A stretch of 64,000 bases of DNA from Mesotaenium endlicherianum (taxonomy: Eukaryota > Streptophyta > Zygnematophyceae > Zygnematales > Mesotaeniaceae): the NCBI GenBank assembly GCA_009602735.1, contig WELA01002297.1:45142-109141 (forward strand). The letters are read 5' to 3'. Every line of letters starts with the position of its first letter. Position 1 is the first letter of the stretch. Of the stretch, positions 44,534-60,094 are shown piece by piece. Below the pieces are notes generated by a model that saw only the letters and a list, made by a program, of their open reading frames with translations, ran no database searches and was not told where the DNA came from. The translations under genes and the position numbers were made by a program.

Positions 44534-45503
44534 AGGCCTAGTTTGCATATTATATTATGGAGTCGCAGCCGGCAGCTGGAGGAGGCGAACATGTCGAGCA
44601 TGTTGAGCGCACGGGGCAACAGGCAGCACCAACAATGACCAGAGAGCAACAAGAGATGCAGGCGATGCTAAGACAAATGGCAAATGCAATTGGAGGAGAA
44701 GTCTACACCCAGTTTCAACAAAATATGCGCGCGGAGGTGGAGAGAATGGTGCGAGTTGTTATGGGGAACGCCGCTTCGACGAGTTCGGCACCTGCACCTG
44801 TTGTACCACCAATTCATGTTAACCCAGTGGTGCAACCAGTTATTCCACCCGCATCAGGAGTGCGTGCGCCTAAGCCTGAAGTTTATACTGGAGAGCGTGG
44901 ATCGCCGCCTGTTCATCAATGGATTTTTGGAGTGAAGAAGTTTATGGAGTATTCTGCGCTTACGCCCGACAGGCAAGTCGCCTTTGTCATAACTTTGCTG
45001 CAGAAGAGTGCTGGAGCTTGGTATGAACGAGAAGAGCAGTTGTCTGGAGTTCCTGCTACTGTTGATCAGCTATTTGAAGGCTTGAAGAGGCAATTTCAAC
45101 CTATTGCACCCGAGGCTACCGCTCGAGATCTATTGGTGCGCCTTCGTTAACGAGCAAGCGTTCAGGAGTATGTTTCGCGCTTCAACGAGCTGGTGCTTCA
45201 ATGCCCATCCATGCACGAGTCAGAGATGATGGACAAGTTCAAGAGGGGACTCAAGCCAACTGTGGCCAAGGAAGTGGCGCTCAAGGACCCTACCAGTCTT
45301 GGAGAAATGATGGCATTGGCAACAAGGGTCGACGCTGTGGAGTATAGTCAGAGGCAGTGGGGCAGCCACAACTTTGGAGGATATCGACACTTTGGATCTC
45401 AAGCGCCAAGCACGAGTGTTCAAGGTCCAGTACCCATGGAGTTGGGACTTGTGCAGTACCAGCGCAGGCAGCAGAATTTCAAGCCGAGAGGACCCTGCTA
45501 TAG

Positions 45504-49130
<3,627 letters not shown>

Positions 49131-49286
49131 NNNNNNNNNNNNNNNNNNNNNNNNNNNNNNNNNNNNNNNNNNNNNNNNNNNNNNNNNNNNNNNNNNNNNN
49201 NNNNNNNNNNNNNNNNNNNNNNNNNNNNNNNNNNNNNNNNNNNNNNNNNNNNNNNNNNNNNNNNNNNNNNNNNNNNNNNNNNNNNN
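49131..49286. other. Assembly gap, 156 N
   Basis: Unknown bases. By comparison with the 5' LTR, the first 76 bp or so of the 3' LTR should lie here, leaving about 80 bp for the pol end and polypurine tract if the gap size is real. Confidence 0.95.
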
Positions 49287-49953
49287 ATTTTTGTGGTCAT
49301 TCTGATATAACGTTCATCGAATTTGCTCAAGTATTGAGAGAGTTATGGATTTCCGAAGTTTAATTAGTTTTGAGGTCGGTTGACGACTGTCCTTAATTCG
49401 CGGTGAGCGCGACCGTCGGATTGACCGACAGCGTCGAGCGATCTGGCCCGTTAGAATGAACTCGAACCTTCACGTAAGTTCGGCTGACGCGGAGTGCCGA
49501 CTAGGTCGATTTACCTAGAAGTTTCGGTTTAGCCTAGCGCGTCTAAGATAGAATATTCTAGTAATGTCGATGCATGTATGTGGACGTCAATTCGGCCCGA
49601 CACGTCAGATTAGACTGATCTGGCTTTCTCACGAATAATCTGGAAGGGACGATTTGACGAACACTTAGGAAAATCCGTAGCTTCCTCCTAGGGAGGAGCA
49701 CTTAGGCAGAAAATTATAAATAGGCATAACTTCTTTGTTTCTTATTAGTTTTCACTTCTGTAAACTCCTACGGGTTTGTAATGACAAGGCCTTTCATCCC
49801 ACATCATTTGTGAGCAGTTTCATGCCACTCAAAATGTCAAGTAATTTTCCTAAGCTTTCTTAGCAATATGCCGCTGCACTCTTGAGTATGATTGCAACTA
49901 GATTTGTTCCTCGTGAGTCACTACGCTTCCACTTGGGCACTCTGCCCCTTTCA
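49287..49953 (+). repeat. 3' LTR of element E, left end in gap
   Basis: Starts within the LTR at ATTTTTGTGGTCATT and runs to CCCCTTTCA, followed by the TCTTG duplication. Confidence 0.93.
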
Positions 49954-50184
49954 TCTTGGGTCGTCAGCCCGCTCAGATGTCTCGCTATGTCGTGGACTCT
50001 GGCTTGAATCAAAGCCTTCCACAGGCTCCACGGGATGATAGAGTCTCCCACTCCTCAGCCGCATATACAGCTGAGTTTCCCCGGGTCCCCTTCCAGGTTG
50101 ACCACCGGCAAACCTTACAGGTCTCAATCCCCAATTTGCTTGGGAATTCTTGTTCACCTGAACCAATCAACAAGTTCTCAGAAG
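49954..50184 (-). pseudogene. gag: Element F leader and gag N-terminus
   Basis: The minus strand after the LTR gives a leader of about 130 bp and then MGDSIIPWSLWKALIQARVH (from 50051), matching the D gag start at 62599. It is interrupted by element E after GLTTQ. Confidence 0.75.
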
Positions 50185-51960
50185 TAGGACGGAAGAGTCT
50201 TGCTTCCACATAGGCTTACGCCCAAGTTGAGGGTAACAAAATGAACAAATTTGTGGCGTACAGAAATCACGTCTAAGCAGCTTAACAAACAATGCCAGAT
50301 TCAGAGAAAATCGCCTTCGCGACTTTCGCTTAACTTTCACAAGTCCCAACTTACAAAATCCTAAAACTGCACATTCATGCTGGCCTGGTTTGAACTCTTC
50401 GCCCAACACCGCGTCTCAGCAGTTCTTCACTGCTTGGCTAGGCTGACTCAGTTCTTCACTGAGAGCTCAACTGCTTTACTGCTCTTGCTATCAGCAATTC
50501 GACTTATGTGCGACTTCTGAGAATTTGGGACTAACACAATTACTCACCATTTTATATGCTCTTCGCAAACTTGTGGTGTTTTGTCCAAATCTGCGCTAAT
50601 CTCCTAACAGATGCTATTTTGCAAGTTCTCTTCTGTCTACCAACGAGATTCCGCCTTGGGAACTCCTGAATCCTAACTTTATATGGTACAGTGCAAAGAG
50701 ATCTTCAAGTGTCGGCAGCCGCGTGGATTCTCCGTTCTCTTGCGCCCTTGGGAACTCCTTCTCTTCGCGCTCCTTCTTCTTTCTCCTTTCTGCTCCTGCG
50801 CTCCTTCTGCTTCCTTAGCAAAGTTGTGCACGCAAGAATGAGGCAGCTTCGTGTAGGACTCGTGCCTTTTGTAGGCACCACACATTGTTCTCTCTCAAGA
50901 ATGCCAGTGCTTAATTACAGCTGGCCTTGCATGCCGTCCTCACCTAGCAGCTCTCAACTCATCCTAACACTGGTCACTTAGCTTGCATGCATGCCTCGTG
51001 ACTATCGCGCGTGACTGCTCAGCCTTTTGGCTGGCAATTGTGCTTATATGGCTGGTGACTGGCTGCGTACTCGTGGATCCAGCCAAATTGGCATTTGACT
51101 CCTCTACTGCATCTCGGCAATGACTTGGCTTGCATAGCCAATCACATCGTGCCTGACTTGGCACCCTGGGCTGCTCCCCGCCCATAGCCTTCCGGCTGAC
51201 CCTTTTGACAAATCCCTTCCCATCCCTGAGTGTGGGGACTGACATACCATGACCACTTCTCAGTGACCATGACGTTGACTTGCCCGCTGGTTGACCTGAC
51301 ATCAGCCTTTGGTCGGTAAGTCAACGCTGACTTTTTTGTACTTGAGCGGCCGTGAGTTGCGCTGCGCGTGCGGCATCGTCAAACGAATAGCAGTCGCGAC
51401 ACCTTTTTTCTTGTGCAAAAGGACGTTAGTGATGAGATCATAGTGAAAGGTGGCAAGATGTACATGGCGTTTGGGGATGTGAAGGATAAAAACAGAGTTA
51501 GCATTGACATCAACACCATGTATGAGAGGGTGGGGCATTATTGGACGTACAAACTTAGAAAGGATGGTGGAAGGTATCCGAATACGGCTTCTGTCCTTCT
51601 GCACATGGTGAAGTCAGGGAAGTATTATCCTCGTACCCACCATATTACACAAGGCGGCAGTGTCGTGCCTAACAGTGTCGGACCCTTGGCACGTGTGTAG
51701 CTTCTCAGCACGTGTGCCTTCGACCTGGTCGATGTGTCGGTGCGTCTCTGCACGTGGGAAATCCCCTGGGTTGATCGACCTTCGCACGTGTGTCGGCGGC
51801 AGACTCTTTGGAGTAGACTCATTTCTGGTCCTCCTGCACCTCATCATGCAAGTGCAACATCCAAACGTTTTAGTGCTTCCCACTCAACCACTTAATCTCT
51901 TCAGCATTCTTCATGCTTAACAGAAGTTTCAAAAAGTTTGCCTATCTTCAATCTCCCTTA
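50185..51960 (-). repeat. 5' LTR of element F with an internal insert
   Basis: On the minus strand it starts TGTAAGGGAGATTG at 51960 and ends CTTCCGTCCTAC at 50185. It matches the C and D LTRs except for the extra 51402-51660 at the palindrome. Its start touches the end of D's 3' LTR with no spacer. Confidence 0.85.
51402..51660 (+). other. Coding-like 259-bp insert in the LTR of element F
   Basis: The LTR reads GCGACA up to 51401 and resumes TGTCGTGCC at 51661, where other copies have GCGACAGCTGTCGTGCC. The insert is open on the plus strand through its length, reading VQKDVSDEIIVKGGKMYMAF, KNRVSIDINTMYERVGHYW and SVLLHMVKSGKYYPR. I do not recognise the protein. A short motif (S-D-x3-GGK-x-Y-x-A) recurs in the insert at 63848-64000. 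Confidence 0.65.
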
Positions 51961-53371
51961 CAAAGACGAAAGAGTCTTACTTCCACATAGGCTTATGCCC
52001 AAGTTGAGGGTAACAGAATGAACAAATTTGTAGTTTGCAAAAATCACGTCTAAGCAGCTTAACCAACAATGCCAGATTCAGAGAAAATCGCCTTTACAAC
52101 TTTTGCTTAACCTTCACAAGTGTCAGCTTACAAAACTCTGAAACTGCACATCTATGCTGGCCTGGTTTGGTCTCTTCGCTCAATACCGCGCCTCAGCAGT
52201 TCTTCACTGCTTGGCTAGGCTCACTCAGTTACTCACTGAGAGCTTTAACTGTTTAACTGCTCTTGCTATCAGCAATTCGACTTGTTCGCGACTCTTGAGA
52301 ACTTAGGATTAATACAGTTACTCACCATTTATATGCCCTTCGCACACTTGTGGTGTTCTGTCCAAATCTGCGCTAATCTCTCAACAAATTCTATCCCGCA
52401 AGTTCTCCTCTGTCTACCAGTGAGATTCCACCTTGGGATCTCCTGAATTCTAACTTCTATGGTATAGTGCAGAGAGATCTTCAGGTGTCGGCAGTGGCGT
52501 GGATTCTCCGTTCTCTTGCGCCCTTGGGAACTCCTTCTCTTCGCGCTTCTTCTCCTTTCTCCTTTCTACTTCTTTAGCAAAAACTACAAACGCAAGAAGG
52601 AGGCAGCTTTGTGCAAGACTCGTGCCTTTCGCAGGCACCATGCATTGTTCTCTCTGGAGAATTCCAGTGCTTAGTCACAGCTGGCTTTGCATGCTGTTCT
52701 CGCCTAGCAGCTCTCGAACCAATCTAGCCATTGTCACTCAGCTTGCATGCAGGCCTCGTGACTGTTGCGCGTGATTGCTTAGCCTTTCAGCCAACAGTTG
52801 TGCTTATGTGGCTGATGACTGGCGGTTTTCATAGCCAATCAAATCGTGCCTCGGGGCTGCTTCCCGCCCGCAGCCTTTCGGCTGACCTTCTTGGCAAATC
52901 CCTTCCCATGCCATGACCACCTCTCAGTGATCATGACGTTGACTTGACCGCTGGCTGACCTGAAGACAGTCTTTTGGTCGGTGAGTCAATGCTGACTTTC
53001 CGTACCTGGGCAGCCGTGACTAGCGCTGCGCGCGTGCGGCAGCGTCAAAAGGGTAGCAGTTGCGACAGCTGTCGTGCCTAACAGTGTCGAACCCTTGGCA
53101 CGTGTGTAGCTTCTCAGCACGTGTGCCTTCGACCTGGTCGATGTGTCGGTGCGTCTCTGCACGTGGGAAATCCCCTGGGTTGATCGACCTTTGCACGCGT
53201 GTCGGCGGCAGACTCTTTGGAGTAGACTAATTTCTGGTCCTCCTGCATCTCATCATGCAAGTGCAGCACCCAAACGTTTTAGTGCTTCCCACTCAACCAC
53301 TTCATCTCTTCAGCATTCTTCATGCTTAACAGAAGTTTCAAAAAATTTGCCTATCTTCAATCTTCCTTACA
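51961..53371 (-). repeat. 3' LTR of element D
   Basis: 1411 bp; on the minus strand TGTAAGGAAGATTG to GACTCTTTCGTCTT. The palindrome CGACAGCTGTCG is intact at 53063-53074, unlike in D's own 5' LTR. Confidence 0.9.
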
Positions 53372-53382
53372 CCCCTCCCTTT
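53372..53382 (-). promoter_or_regulatory. Polypurine tract of element D
   Basis: Minus strand AAAGGGAGGGG immediately before the 3' LTR, identical to element C. Confidence 0.9.
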
Positions 53383-54780
53383 CAGCTTAGGCGTCCCTGC
53401 CTTTTTGTTGAAAGCTTCTTATCTCCTGTTCTGCGGCTAGGGGTTTGAGGAAGGCTGTCAGGACATTCCCAACGTCCTGCCATAATCTCCTCTTCACCAA
53501 CGCAGAAAGTGTGCCAACGGGCACCACACTTATCGCAAGTTACCATTGCTTCTTGATCATCCAATACTTTGCAACTGGCAGAAGGCATGGCCGGCACTAA
53601 TTCCTCAGGCACAGCCCTAACCGTAGGACCAACATTCGGCAAATGGCACAGCGAGCAATTCTGCACGTGATCTCTCATATTCTTGCCATCAGAACCTTCC
53701 AGTTCTAACACACCATTGTCCAATGCATGTTTCACGCGCAAGATCACTGCACGTGAACTGGTGTCGATGGTGGTCTTGGTCTGGCGCTTGCGGTAGACAA
53801 AGTCTCCTTCCTGGATCTGCGTCATTTGCAGGCGACAGCTCCCATCTCGCGTCTTAACGTAACGTTGCGTGTCTCTTTTCTGCGCAATTCTCAGGTTGTC
53901 CAGCGCGGCAGGCATCATGCGCTCAAATAGCACCTTGCGGCGTACCATCACCCTTAACAACTCATCAGGATCGTCCAGGTTTTTCACCATTTCAATTTCC
54001 TGCTTGATGCTGCTGGGTACAACTGGACTTCTTCCAAACAGAATCTGATATGGCGAGAAATTCGCCAAAGCTACTTGCTTGCTGAAACGGTAGCCCATAA
54101 CTAGCCATGGTAGGGCCAGATCCCAATCCCGCTTGTCATGCTCAAGGCAAAACTTGCGTAAGGCAGACTTAATAGTTTGCACCGTCCGTTTTGCTAGACC
54201 ATCTGCTTGCGGGTGGTCTCTTGATGTAGTGTGATGATTAATGAAGCATTTTTCCAAGAGTTTCTAAAAAGACCCTTGGAACTCAGACCCTTGGTCTGTC
54301 AGCACTTCTGCTGGAGCTCCATGACGCACAATCACATGGTTAAGGAATGCCTCCGCAGTCCCTAAGCTTTCCTTAGCGGTAGAGGAACGACCTCTATCCA
54401 CTTAGAAAAATGCTCAATCATGACCATGATATACTTGTTACCTTGCTTGGACAGCGGTAGCTCACCTGCGAGATCGCAGCTCCAGCAATAGCCTAGGCCC
54501 ATGATTGGCAAAGGTTGCAGGTGTGAATGTTGCTGTGTAAAACCAGCCTTGACCATATCACATCTTTGACAGTCCTTGATCACATCTTCACACTGTTGTT
54601 TCATACCCCTCCACCAATAAGACAGCTCTAGAAGACTATATGTCTTCTTGACACCATAGTGCCTAGTGTTTTCATGCATTTCCTGCACGAGAGCTCGTCT
54701 CTTGGTAGGTTCTGGCACGACCTTCTCCTGTCCAGTTTCTTCAACTCTGAAGAGGTTGTTGCGTTTCTAGCAAAACCTTT
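53383..54780 (-). pseudogene. Element D integrase with C-terminal PHD-like finger
   Basis: Frame 54718-54362 holds the zinc part (HENTRHYGVKKT, CQRCDMV) and the first catalytic Asp (WSCDLAGELP). Between frames, LTDQGSEFQGSF ends at a stop. Frame 54257-53382 has ADGLAKRTVQTIKSALRK, where element C has ADGLAERMV: the catalytic Glu is Lys (AAA for GAA). The DNA-binding end includes LQMTQIQEGDFVYRKRQTK. At about 53590-53450 follows a PHD-like finger: SASCKVLDDQEAMVTCDKC, RWHTFC, WECPDS; two of the eight ligands expected are changed here (first and last Cys). No chromodomain. Lost integrase activity is inferred from the Glu change and the stop. Confidence 0.88.
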
Positions 54781-56413
54781 TAGCGCAATGACTTACTTGG
54801 TCATTTTCTTTCAAGGATGTCCCCTCCAGATGGGTCCCTGTTTTCAACCAATGCATAGTGGCTTGATCTTTCCAGATCTCTGGACTGAACAACGGTAGGG
54901 GCTCAGCTTCACTTGACGCTACTATTCCAGCCATTTCGGCTAGACAAGCTGCCAACTCTGCTGAATTGCTCGGGTCTTTGTCTTCTCGAGCCCCTGTTCG
55001 GTCCTCTGAAGATGGGTCTGGGTTCCTGCTAAGTCCATTGGCGTCATTGTTAAGTACACCTGCTCGGTGCACCACCGTCATCTAATACTCCTGAAGCTTA
55101 AGAGCCCAGCGAGCCAGCTTGCCGGTAAGATCTCCATTCTTCATCAGCCAAAGTAATGGCGAGTGATCTGTAATCAGCGAGAAAGGTCTTCCCCAAAGAT
55201 ACTCTCTGAAATGTGTAACAGCCCAAACCACTGCCAGCAGCTCTCCTTCATAGGACGAATAGTTGCTCTCAGCTCGGTTGTTAGAGCGAGATGCATAGGC
55301 AATGACGTACTCCTCCCTTGGGCTTGCAGCTTGAGTGAGTACTGCGCCAATTCCTACACGACTCCAGTCAGTGTTGAGGTTGAACGGCTTAGAGTAGTCA
55401 GGCGTTTGCAAAACTGGGGCTGTCACCAGCCTCTTTTTAAGCTCGTTCATGGCCTTCTCCTGGGCTTCTGTCCACACAAAAGGTACGTCCTTTTTCAGGA
55501 GTTCCTGTCAAGGGTTTAGCAATTCTGGTATAGTCCTTCACAAACTTGCGATAATATCCACTTAGCTCTAGAATAGCTTTAAGCTTGAACACATTCGCAG
55601 GTGCAGGTATCTTCAAGATATCCTCAGTCTTTACAGCCTGAGGGGACATAGCATTGTTCCCAATCTCAAGTCCTAAGTAGAGCACGTGTGCCTCAAAGAA
55701 CCTACACTTTCCAGGATGTAGCGTCATCTGGAATTTCTCCAGGTGCTGGAACACTTGCTCCAAGTGCTCGAGATGCTCTTTAATGGACTGGCTAAATACC
55801 ACCACATCATCAATGTATGGTTTTGCAAAATCCAGTCCTTCTAGCACTTTATCCATTGTCCTCTGAAATATGGCAGGGGCATTTTTCAACCCAAATGGCA
55901 TTAGTGTCCATTGCCAAAGTTCCCTTTGAGCCCAGAAAGCGGTCTTAACTTGATCTTCTGTGTTCACAGGGATCTGGTTGAAGCCTTGGCGCAGATCGAT
56001 GATGCTGAACACCTTCCCGGTGGTGGCAATTGCGAAGATTCGCTCTGGCGTAGGCATCACATAGCTATCTGGCCCCTTGTGAAGGTTCAGTCGCCTGTAA
56101 TCTCCACACATACAAGTGGCAGTATAGTTGCCAGCTTCGTCCTTCTTAGCGACTACTACTGTGGGAGCCCAATGCACTGAAGTTGATTTTTCAATCATGT
56201 GGAGTTTGTGCAACTCCTGGCAGGTTTTCTCCACACAATCCATTCTGCCTGACTGAGCTTATGCGGCCCAAGTCTGACTGGGTTATCCGTAGTTAGCGTG
56301 ATTTCACACATACTGGCCGTGGTTCTGCCAATCTCCTCCTTAGTAAAAGCAAACACCTTGCGGTGCTTCTTGAGCAGCCTTTCTACTTGAGCTCTTTGTT
56401 GGGCTGAGACCAT
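54781..56413 (-). pseudogene. pol: Element D reverse transcriptase and RNase H
   Basis: Frames 56413-56195, 56243-55437, 55477-55082 and 55081-54767 are consecutive. RT: VERLLKKHRKVFAFTKEE, KKDEAGNYTATCMCGDYRRL, IDLRQGFNQIPV, MPFGLKNAPAIFQR, YIDD at 55806-55817 (intact). RNase H: LNTDWSRVGIGAVLTQA, SYEGELLAVVWAV, ITDHSPLLWLM; then HRAGVLNNDANGLSRNPD, the usual end of this domain. Frame changes near 56220, 55460 and 55080 only. It would copy element RNA into DNA. Confidence 0.9.
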
Positions 56414-56476
56414 TTTCCCAATGGTAAAAATCCCAGTTTCAGGCTGCTTTTCCCCAACAAAAGCGTCCAGTAGTTG

Positions 56477-58950
56477 CTACTCCTTGGGTTCAGGTGGGGG
56501 CTTTTTGCCCTCATCCTGGCCCTCAGGGTTTTCAACTTGATTGCTGGGTGGGGAAGTAGCAGGCTTCTCAGCTTGCTCCTCCTGTTGCTTAGGCTCTGCT
56601 GCCCGTTTCTTCATTCGCTTTCCCTTGGAAATAGACGGACGCTTCTCTGATGGGTCGGAAAATACCAAACGCCTTCTGATGGGCTGTTGCCGGAATCTCC
56701 GCTCATCGTTTGCTGTCCAGCTGGTGCCTGTTCCTCCTACCTCTCGCTGTGGGCAAGGATTCTCCGGTGGCCATCCTGCTGGGTCAACTCTGGGGCTGAT
56801 GGACCATCCCCAGTGTTGATTTATTGTAGCAAGGCGCTCGACCGTTGTACCAAACTCTTCTCCAAGTGGTGGCGTGATGGCCCATGACTGATGACTCAGC
56901 AACTGTTGTCGTTGTGCTTCAGCAACTCGCGCGTACACAGCATTTTTTGGTGTCAGGCGGCTTATAGTGCTTCTTAGCTTCACCAATTCTTTCTCAGAAA
57001 CCGCTGGTGTTGAAGGAGCTGAATCATTCTTTCCCTTCGTTCCAAAGGTTGGAGAACGAGCCATAGGAATGTTAATTCCCAGTTCTCGGGCCCTGCGGTT
57101 CAACCCTTCTTCACTTCCTTCCGCAGTATTTCCATAATGGGTTGTGGCGGTGGGGCCATAGTTCCTCTCGGAACTCCTTCCCTCTGGGCCACTCCTCGAT
57201 GCTTAAAATAACGCATCACCATCCTCCTGAAGGGTGCATTTCCCTCGCGGGCCACTTTTCTTGGCCTGCTTGCGCGGCCTTGTGGCTTACCTGGTGTATG
57301 CTCCATCTTAGCAACGCAAGCAGATACCTCTGGTGGCAGCCGTTGCAGCTCCAATGGTGGTATCTCAGGGACTGATATACTTGCGATTGGCGTGCTGGAT
57401 GTTGGCGAGCATAACTCCTGATATAAATCAGTTGGGTGCGGCCCCTCCTCATTCAAGTGGTTTGCCACCCATTTGTCTGTCCTCAGGTCCTGTAGGTTTA
57501 ATTCAGGAGTAGGGAAGCGAGGAATTTCTTCCCCTTCACCATCTTCAAGGGTGAGCGATGGTAAGTCAAACTCAGGTAGGTCAAGCAGTCTTGACTTGGC
57601 CTCCTCTGTCCCCTCCACTCCTGGTGGCTGTGGCTCTTCATCGCTTCTTGTATTAAGCTTTGCCATGGTGATGATGGCTGACTGCAGCGCTTGTGTAGCT
57701 TGGGCGACCTCTTCTTCCTTGCGCCAGGGTGCATCTGCTTCCAGCAGCTGCTCCATAATCTGCCTGGTGATAGACTCAGCAGTATGACAGGCTGATCCTC
57801 CTGGTTGTCCTTTGACCTTTGGCTCTGGACTCAGCAAAAAATTTTTGGGCAATTTCTTGTCCAGATCTTCTTTGCAATCTTCAATGATCACCTCCAAACA
57901 TATCTTTTTTGCAGACCCTCCAGAGTCACCTGACTTTTCACTGCCTTCTTCAGCTCATTCTCCCATATAGCATGTTCGCTCATTGCTTGCTGGGTTGGTT
58001 CCAAAAGACTCCTCTGGTATTCAGTTGAAATAATCTTCAGTCTTCTCTGGTGCTCCAGAATAATTGTCTGGATGTGCTGGTTCCAAAGAGGGCTCTTTGT
58101 GCCGTCGATGGATCTCCCCTGTTTCTGAGTCTGCTCCATAGAAGCTGCTTCCAAGCCCTGGACAGGATGATAAACATTGCTGTCCATCTTCCCAACTGCT
58201 CGAGTCCTCCTGCCAATAGTCACCTTCTCCTCTACCCCTCGGGCTATAATCAGGATCCTCCTCTGGACCTTCACTTTTCAGTGAGCCCTCAAATATGATT
58301 GCCATAACCAAATCTGATCAGACTTGCTGTTGCTCAGATGCCTTCTCAAGGACTTGCACCTTATCCTTAGCGCTTGCTGGTGTAAGCTTTTGCTCCACTT
58401 CCTCACTAGATAGTTGTCCTCCATCTTCCCCATGTGCCTCTTCTCCATCCCTGAAGAAAGATGTGGAGATCATTTGCAGTTGATGAGGGTAGCTCATAGT
58501 CCTGCTCTTCTTTAGCCAGACAAATAAGGATTTTGTCCTCCTCTGCTGCTGCCATTTCTGGCAATGGCGTCCCAAATATTTGACTGCGCGTGGCCTTTTT
58601 CAGCCAAGATGACGTATCACCTTCCACACCTGGCGGTGGTGTCGGTGCGTGAGGCGCCTGCTCTTCCATGGGCACATCTATTTCTTCAAAATGTGCTTTT
58701 ACCTTTGCAATCTGGTTTTCCAGCCGCTTCTTCACTTCACTGCACCTTGTCAATTCGGCCATCCCGGCTTCTTTGCGTGCAGCTCTGGTACTCTGAACTC
58801 CTCCTTCCGCGATTCTGCGTTCTGGGAGCCCTTCCTTTGGCAGTTGTGCTCTCCTGCCAGCCCTCTGATCTGAGGTAGGCACCACATGTTCTCCAATTAT
58901 CATCACTGGTGGCTCTGGCATAGGCTTGTGAGTGGAAGTCAGTTGTTGCC
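56477..58950 (-). pseudogene. Element D unknown region between DNMT and RT
   Basis: Follows the DNMT in the same frame to 58406 and continues in 58311-58021, 57897-57100 and 57103-56477. No known domain recognised. Visible features: coiled-coil-like SEVKKRLENQIAKVKAHFEE; repeated PPGVEG (near 58620 and 57640); an acidic, leucine-rich stretch with LLDLPEFDLPSLTLEDGEGE; LQRLPPEVSACVAKM followed by a basic MRYFKHRGVAQREGVPRG; and a Lys-rich end (KRPSISKGKRMKKR). The parallel region in element C shows the same features in the same order. It may be a chromatin- or RNA-binding accessory segment; that is speculation. Confidence 0.65.
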
Positions 58951-60094
58951 ATGTCATAATAATTTCTAGGAGCCATGTCATAGTATGATGCCCAATCATA
59001 TTGCTGAAGATCTTTGCAGCTTCAAGTTGTCCTACAGCACTCACAATTGCTTGTACGACCCTTTTTGGAACTCCCAAACAGCATCCTTTCTCCATGGCGT
59101 ATGGCTCACGCCATTGTGCTTCTGGGTTATTTTTGTTCTTGACCAATCCTGGCCCTCCATCAACAAAAGCTCTGGACTCTGGGAATGCTGTGAAAGTCGG
59201 CAAAACCCCCCTGGGTTGCCCTAACTCATTGACAGCACACCGTGGGTAAACATCATCTCTGGTTACCGATTTAGTGAATAGCCCCAGTCTATACCCCACG
59301 GTCTTGGCATCCAGTGGGCGCCTGATGATCATCCCCGTGGCTCTCGCCACCTCCATAGGTATGCCATTTGTCCATAAAATCCTGGCCATGTGTGATAGCC
59401 CTCCATATTTGGCATCATTGATCAGCACGTGATGACCCAATATTGAATCAAAGATTAGCCATGGCTCTCCTGGCTTCATCTGGCTGTAGTCATGACCCGG
59501 GTGCATGTTCTCAATCACAAACACTGGTGGATGGCGACACTGACGTTCCCGCAGCAGCCTGATGATGTCCACCATTCTTCCCCAATACTGTGCCCGTGGG
59601 TCATTGAATCCCCTCCTGTTGCCAGCTTGAGAGAAAGGTTGACAAGGGAATCCAGCAAAGATCCAATCAAACTTGCAAAGATACAAGTGCTCAGGCTTCA
59701 CCTCCAAAATATCTCCTCCAGCTATGCGCTCTATGTGCTGTGGCGCAGGTACCAAATTCTTGAAATGGTACATCTTTTGCATATCCTGCATAGCAGCTTT
59801 GAAAGCTGTAAAAGCATTGTCGTCGTTGTCCACATAGATGACTTTGGATACCTTGATCCCCCGCTGAATCAGAGACATAGTCCCAGATTCCAATCCAGCG
59901 AATAACTCCAGCACCACTACTCCAATTTCGCGAAACGGATTCGCCATTTGAACAGTAGCTTGAGGCAATGGCTCCACTCCTGGCATCAAGTTCAACGAGC
60001 TTGTCACTGGATAAGGCACTGGAAGCAATTCTCGCGGACTGCGATCCATGTTGCTCATAGTTTCCAGCTGACTCATAATCTTGGGTTGCCACAC
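58951..60094 (-). CDS. Element D cytosine-C5 DNA methyltransferase domain
   Basis: Open frame (562 codons from 60094 to 58406; about the first 382 are the enzyme). From the ATG at 60094: motif I VVLELFAGLESG (60-71, S-adenosylmethionine binding), YVDND (87-91), GDILEV (127-132), motif IV AGFPCQPFSQAGN (147-159; catalytic C151, codon 59644-59642), motif VI FVIENM (192-197; E195), motif VIII LSHMARILW (233-241), motif IX LPTFTAFPES (298-307), motif X KIFSNMIGHHTMTW (361-374). The motifs are in normal order, so this is not a DRM-type rearranged enzyme; HRARIFW in element C resembles DNMT3 enzymes. Oddities: FAGLESG where element C suggests FAGLGSG, and SHMAR for SHRAR. Probably part of a polyprotein after the protease; the role may be to methylate element or host DNA. 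Confidence 0.9.

Noticed and set aside
58951-60094. DRM-type methyltransferase
   Set aside because: DRM enzymes have a rearranged motif order; here I-IV-VI-VIII-IX-X is in standard order.
58951-60094. Host DNMT gene interrupted by a retrotransposon
   Set aside because: It lies between protease and RT in both C and D, on opposite strands at separate loci, and G has a relative in the same place.
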